A DNA stretch of 60,394 nucleotides from Rhodospirillaceae bacterium (GTDB lineage Bacteria; Pseudomonadota; Alphaproteobacteria; Rhodospirillales; Rhodospirillaceae): positions 1-60,394 of the forward strand of contig SHWP01000014.1 in NCBI GenBank assembly GCA_009693785.1, given 5' to 3'. How positions within the stretch are numbered: the stretch's first letter is position 1; every line of letters starts with the position of its first letter. The notes below the pieces were generated by a model, which was given only the letters and a program-made list of their open reading frames with translations, searched no databases and was not told the origin of the DNA. This document shows positions 57,924 through 60,394 of this stretch, in pieces. Made by a program: the position numbers and the translations under genes.

Positions 57924-58942
57924 GGGCTATGTCCGTTGGTAATGGCCACTAAGGCCTCTAGCGCTTTTTGTGCAGCGCCGCTGGCGATGGATTGCGCTGC
58001 AAGTGCGGCACCGGCCCTCAAATCGGCCGCTTTGCCCGCGACGATGAGCGCGGCCGCCGCGTTTAACAACACGATATCACGATAAGCGTTTTTCTCACCC
58101 GCCAGAACCTTTAACAGGGCTTGCGCGTTATGCCCCGCATCGCCGCCTTTGAGGGCTGCGGCCTCGGCACGCGGCAAGCCCGCATCTTCCGGCGTCACGT
58201 CGAAGGTACGCACCTGGCCGTTATTCAATTCGGCGACAAAACTCGCCCCGGTGGTGGTGAGTTCGTCCAGCCCGTCGGAGCCATGCACCACCCAGGCCCG
58301 CGTCGAGCCCAAGCGGCCAAGCGTTTCGGCCATGGGCACAATCCATTTATGCGCGAACACGCCGAGCAATTGTTTTTTCGTGCCCGCCGGGTTCGACAAT
58401 GGTCCAACCAAGTTGAAAATGGTGCGCAGGCCTAGTTCGCCACGCACGGGGGCCACGTATTTCATGGCGCTATGGTGTTTTTGCGCGAACATGAAACCCA
58501 CCTTGGCGCGCGTGATGGCAAGTTCAATTAACTCCGGTGCGGCGTCGAGGTTCACACCAAGTGCGGCCAGCACATCGGCTGCGCCGGTTTTTGATGAAAC
58601 AGCGCGGTTGCCATGCTTGGCCACGCACACGCCGCAACCGGCCACCACAAAAGCCACGGCGGTCGAGATGTTATAGCTGCCCGAGGCATCACCACCCGTG
58701 CCGACCGTGTCGATGGCATCGGCCGGTGCGTTCACCGGCACGGCTTTGGCGCGCATGATGCGTGCTGCGCCCGTCAGCTCGGCCACGGTTTCGCCGCGCA
58801 CGCGCAAGGCCATCAGGAAAGCTGCGATTTGCGCGGGCGTGCACCCGCCCGACATGATGGCCTCGAAGGCGGACTCTGCCTCGGCCTCGCTTAAGGCAGT
58901 GCCATCGGCGAGCTTGGCTAGCGTCGGTTTTAAATCGGTCAT
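57920..58942 (-). CDS. trpD: anthranilate phosphoribosyltransferase
   Basis: Joins anthranilate to PRPP. The 340-residue protein shows the PRPP loop [38 protein letters not shown], and [19 protein letters not shown]. It is overlapped at both ends (ATGA) by trpG and trpC. Confidence 0.97.
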   Translation of the reverse strand: MTDLKPTLAKLADGTALSEAEAESAFEAIMSGGCTPAQIAAFLMALRVRGETVAELTGAARIMRAKAVPVNAPADAIDTVGTGGDASGSYNISTAVAFVVAGCGVCVAKHGNRAVSSKTGAADVLAALGVNLDAAPELIELAITRAKVGFMFAQKHHSAMKYVAPVRGELGLRTIFNLVGPLSNPAGTKKQLLGVFAHKWIVPMAETLGRLGSTRAWVVHGSDGLDELTTTGASFVAELNNGQVRTFDVTPEDAGLPRAEAAALKGGDAGHNAQALLKVLAGEKNAYRDIVLLNAAAALIVAGKAADLRAGAALAAQSIASGAAQKALEALVAITNGHSP

Positions 58943-59556
58943 GCCGCGGCGGCGGTATTCGCCGTCTTCGGAACGTCGCGTGCCTTCAGGCCGGTGGCGA
59001 TCAGGAAATTACGCAAGATGTGATGGCCGAATTGCGAGGCGATGCTCTCGGGGTGGAACTGCACGCCGAACACCGGCTCGCTCTTATGCGCCATGGCCAT
59101 GATCAGGCCATCATCGGTGCTAGCGGTGACTTCAAGCTGACCGGGCAGGGTGGCGCGTTCGACAATGAGTGAATGATAACGCGTGGCTGAAAAACGTCGG
59201 GGCACGTCCTTGAACATGGCATGGCCAGTATGGGTAATCTGGCTGACCTTGCCATGCATGGGGGCCGGGGCGCGGATCACCCGGCCCTGAAACGCCTGGC
59301 CGATGGCTTGGTGGCCCAAACACACACCAAAAATGGGAATCTTACCCGCCGCTTTGCCAATCAGGTCCAGGCAAATGCCCGCCTTGTCCGGGTCGCAAGG
59401 GCCCGGCGACAGGATAATACCGGCGGGCTTCAGGGCGATGGCGTCGGCCACGCTGATCTTGTCGTTGCGGTGCACCACGACATCGGCGCCCAGTTCACCT
59501 AAAAAGTGCCACAGGTTGTAGGTAAAACTGTCGTAGTTATCGATCAGCAGGTACAT
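58939..59556 (-). CDS. trpG: anthranilate synthase glutamine amidotransferase component
   Basis: Supplies ammonia from glutamine to TrpE. The 205-residue class I amidotransferase has [13 protein letters not shown], the nucleophile C79 in [12 protein letters not shown], and the His-Glu pair in [11 protein letters not shown]. It is first in the trpG-trpD-trpC-moaC-moeA run; trpE is not in the window. The same protein could serve PabB. AAGGA precedes the start. Confidence 0.95.
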   Translation of the reverse strand: MYLLIDNYDSFTYNLWHFLGELGADVVVHRNDKISVADAIALKPAGIILSPGPCDPDKAGICLDLIGKAAGKIPIFGVCLGHQAIGQAFQGRVIRAPAPMHGKVSQITHTGHAMFKDVPRRFSATRYHSLIVERATLPGQLEVTASTDDGLIMAMAHKSEPVFGVQFHPESIASQFGHHILRNFLIATGLKARDVPKTANTAAAA

Positions 59557-59695
59557 GATTCTAATGGTCCTTTGTGGCGGCCAAAATGCCGCCCGCGACC
59601 CCGCGCGTCAAGGAAAGCGCAAGGGCGTTGTTTAGGCTGCGTTAATGCCTTTGGGCAATGATCTAAGGCTTTGATTCAATTTAGCAAGTTGCAAG

Positions 59696-60265
59696 ATGGT
59701 TTCATCCCCCACAAAGAGCGCGAAAACGGCCAAACACAAGACGGGCATTCTGGGCGTGCATCCATTGCTCGCCGCCGTTGCTGCCATGGCACTGATGTTT
59801 GCGGGTGCGGTGTTTGGCGCGTGGCTCAACATGGCCAAGCGCGAGCAGGCTGTTGTGCAAGCTGCAAAGCTCGCCCCGCCTGCCGCAGTGGCAAAACCAC
59901 GTACAGCGCCGCCAAGTTTTACGCCGCCGGTGATCGCAAATATGGACGAGCTCGACACCGAGCCACCCGCAATCGCTGGCCCACCACCACCGCCAAACTT
60001 GGCTGAACAAGTTGCAAAAGCGCAGGCAGCCCCCCCGTTGGCCGATCCGCTGCATGCCTTTGCATTACCGTTCTCTGCACCGGCCAACCGTATCCTTATC
60101 GCCATCGTCATCGACGACATGGGTTTAGACCGCGTTCACAGCCAGCGGGCGGTGGAGTTGCCAGGCCCACTTACATTGTCGTTTCTGACTTACGCCAACA
60201 ATCTGTCCACGTGGGCCGCGGTTGCCCGCGATGCTGGGCATGAAGTGCTAGTGGATCGATTCTGA
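59696..60265 (+). pseudogene. divergent polysaccharide deacetylase (YibQ-like), cut off by IS630 insertion
   Basis: About 185 host codons remain. A short basic N-terminus and a membrane anchor (about residues 22-46) are followed by a Pro/Ala-rich linker, then the start of the NodB-like domain: IAIVIDDMGLDRVHSQRAVELPGPLTLSFL and AGHEVL. Relatives continue past this point for roughly another 150 residues. After CTA at 60248-60250 the sequence becomes IS DNA and the frame stops four codons later at 60265. YibQ-type proteins are envelope-associated; their reaction is not settled. It is divergent from trpG. Confidence 0.85.
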
Positions 60266-60394
60266 CACTTGGGTCGCTCTCTTGAGCTTGGCGATGATCT
60301 TATCTGGGTCCGCGGTCCAGACGAAGGGTTTTGGGTCGTGATTGTTGGTCTCGATGAACTCGATGATAGCGGTCTTGAGTTCGTCGACGGATCG
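60248..60394 (-). CDS. IS630-family transposase (C-terminal fragment, runs off right edge)
   Basis: The minus strand encodes RSVDELKTAIIEFIETN...DPKPFVWTADPDKI...LKRATQVSESIH and then TAG. DPKPFVWTADPD near the C-terminus is typical of IS630 DDE transposases. The stop codon overlaps the insertion point, so the TA of the target may supply it. Only 48 codons are visible. Confidence 0.85.
   Translation of the reverse strand, partial: RSVDELKTAIIEFIETNNHDPKPFVWTADPDKIIAKLKRATQVSESIH
60251..60394 (-). mobile_element. IS630-family insertion sequence, left-hand part only
   Basis: Host sequence ends at CTA (60248-60250) and the element begins GTGGATCGATTCTGACACTT, probably its terminal inverted repeat. 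IS630 elements insert at TA, often within CTAG, and the junction reads CTAG. The other end lies outside the window. Confidence 0.75.

Noticed and set aside
1..60394. CRISPR array, prophage, toxin-antitoxin or restriction system
   Set aside because: No regularly spaced repeats, phage structural genes, or paired toxin-antitoxin or methylase genes were found on either strand.

Overview
The window is a chromosomal segment of an alphaproteobacterium, probably Rhodospirillales-like. The evidence is gene order typical of that class: hupB, tRNA-Val and nuoA-N, then birA-coaX-rnj-mce-proS-lolC-lolD-dnaE, then rpsB-tsf-pyrH-frr-uppS-cdsA-dxr-rseP-bamA-skp-lpxD-fabZ-lpxA-lpxI-lpxB, then gltA, gltX, comEC, lexA and trpGDC-moaC-moeA. 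A GTTC-N7-GTTC LexA box and the short ProRS fit the same class. Coding is dense, with many ATGA overlaps. The lipid A genes and BamA imply a Gram-negative, LPS-bearing, respiring cell.

Layout. 1-148: end of an IS3-family element. 370-1003: HU gene, terminator, tRNA-Val(UAC) and a hairpin-rich repeat. 1123-15344: all 14 complex I genes, nuoA to nuoN. 15357-19095: biotin ligase, type III pantothenate kinase, RNase J and methylmalonyl-CoA epimerase. 19124-21995: accessory genes, namely an exported HAD phosphatase, an amidohydrolase broken by two frameshifts, and an unknown secreted protein. 22089-30368: proS, lipoprotein export (lolC/lolD), a P-loop kinase-like gene, an exported alpha/beta-hydrolase-fold protein and dnaE. 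30629-45334: translation factors, UMP kinase, isoprenoid and phospholipid enzymes, outer-membrane assembly and lipid A synthesis, ending in one ORF that fuses LpxI to LpxB. 45331-51868: a miniature flagellar-rod-like protein, a small membrane protein, gltA, gltX, comEC (frameshifted) and lexA. 51990-55428: an accessory insert between lexA and moeA, with a membrane protein, a SUMF-like exported protein and a two-module VOC protein, containing two related palindromes. 55437-59556: moeA, moaC, trpC, trpD and trpG on the minus strand. 59696-60250: a YibQ-like divergent polysaccharide deacetylase cut off by an IS630-family element that runs off the right edge.

Most genes work together in the cell envelope and central growth functions: isoprenoid precursor (dxr), lipid carrier (uppS), phospholipid (cdsA), beta-barrel assembly (bamA, skp, rseP) and lipid A (lpxD, lpxA, lpxI-lpxB, with fabZ competing for the same acyl pool). 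The strongest unusual points are the LpxI-LpxB fusion, an alpha/beta-hydrolase-fold protein with His at the nucleophile elbow, the paired palindromes around the VOC gene, and three frameshifts that would each be cured by adding one base in a short run. No CRISPR array, prophage or complete defence system was seen. Both window edges lie inside IS elements, so this may be a whole repeat-bounded contig.
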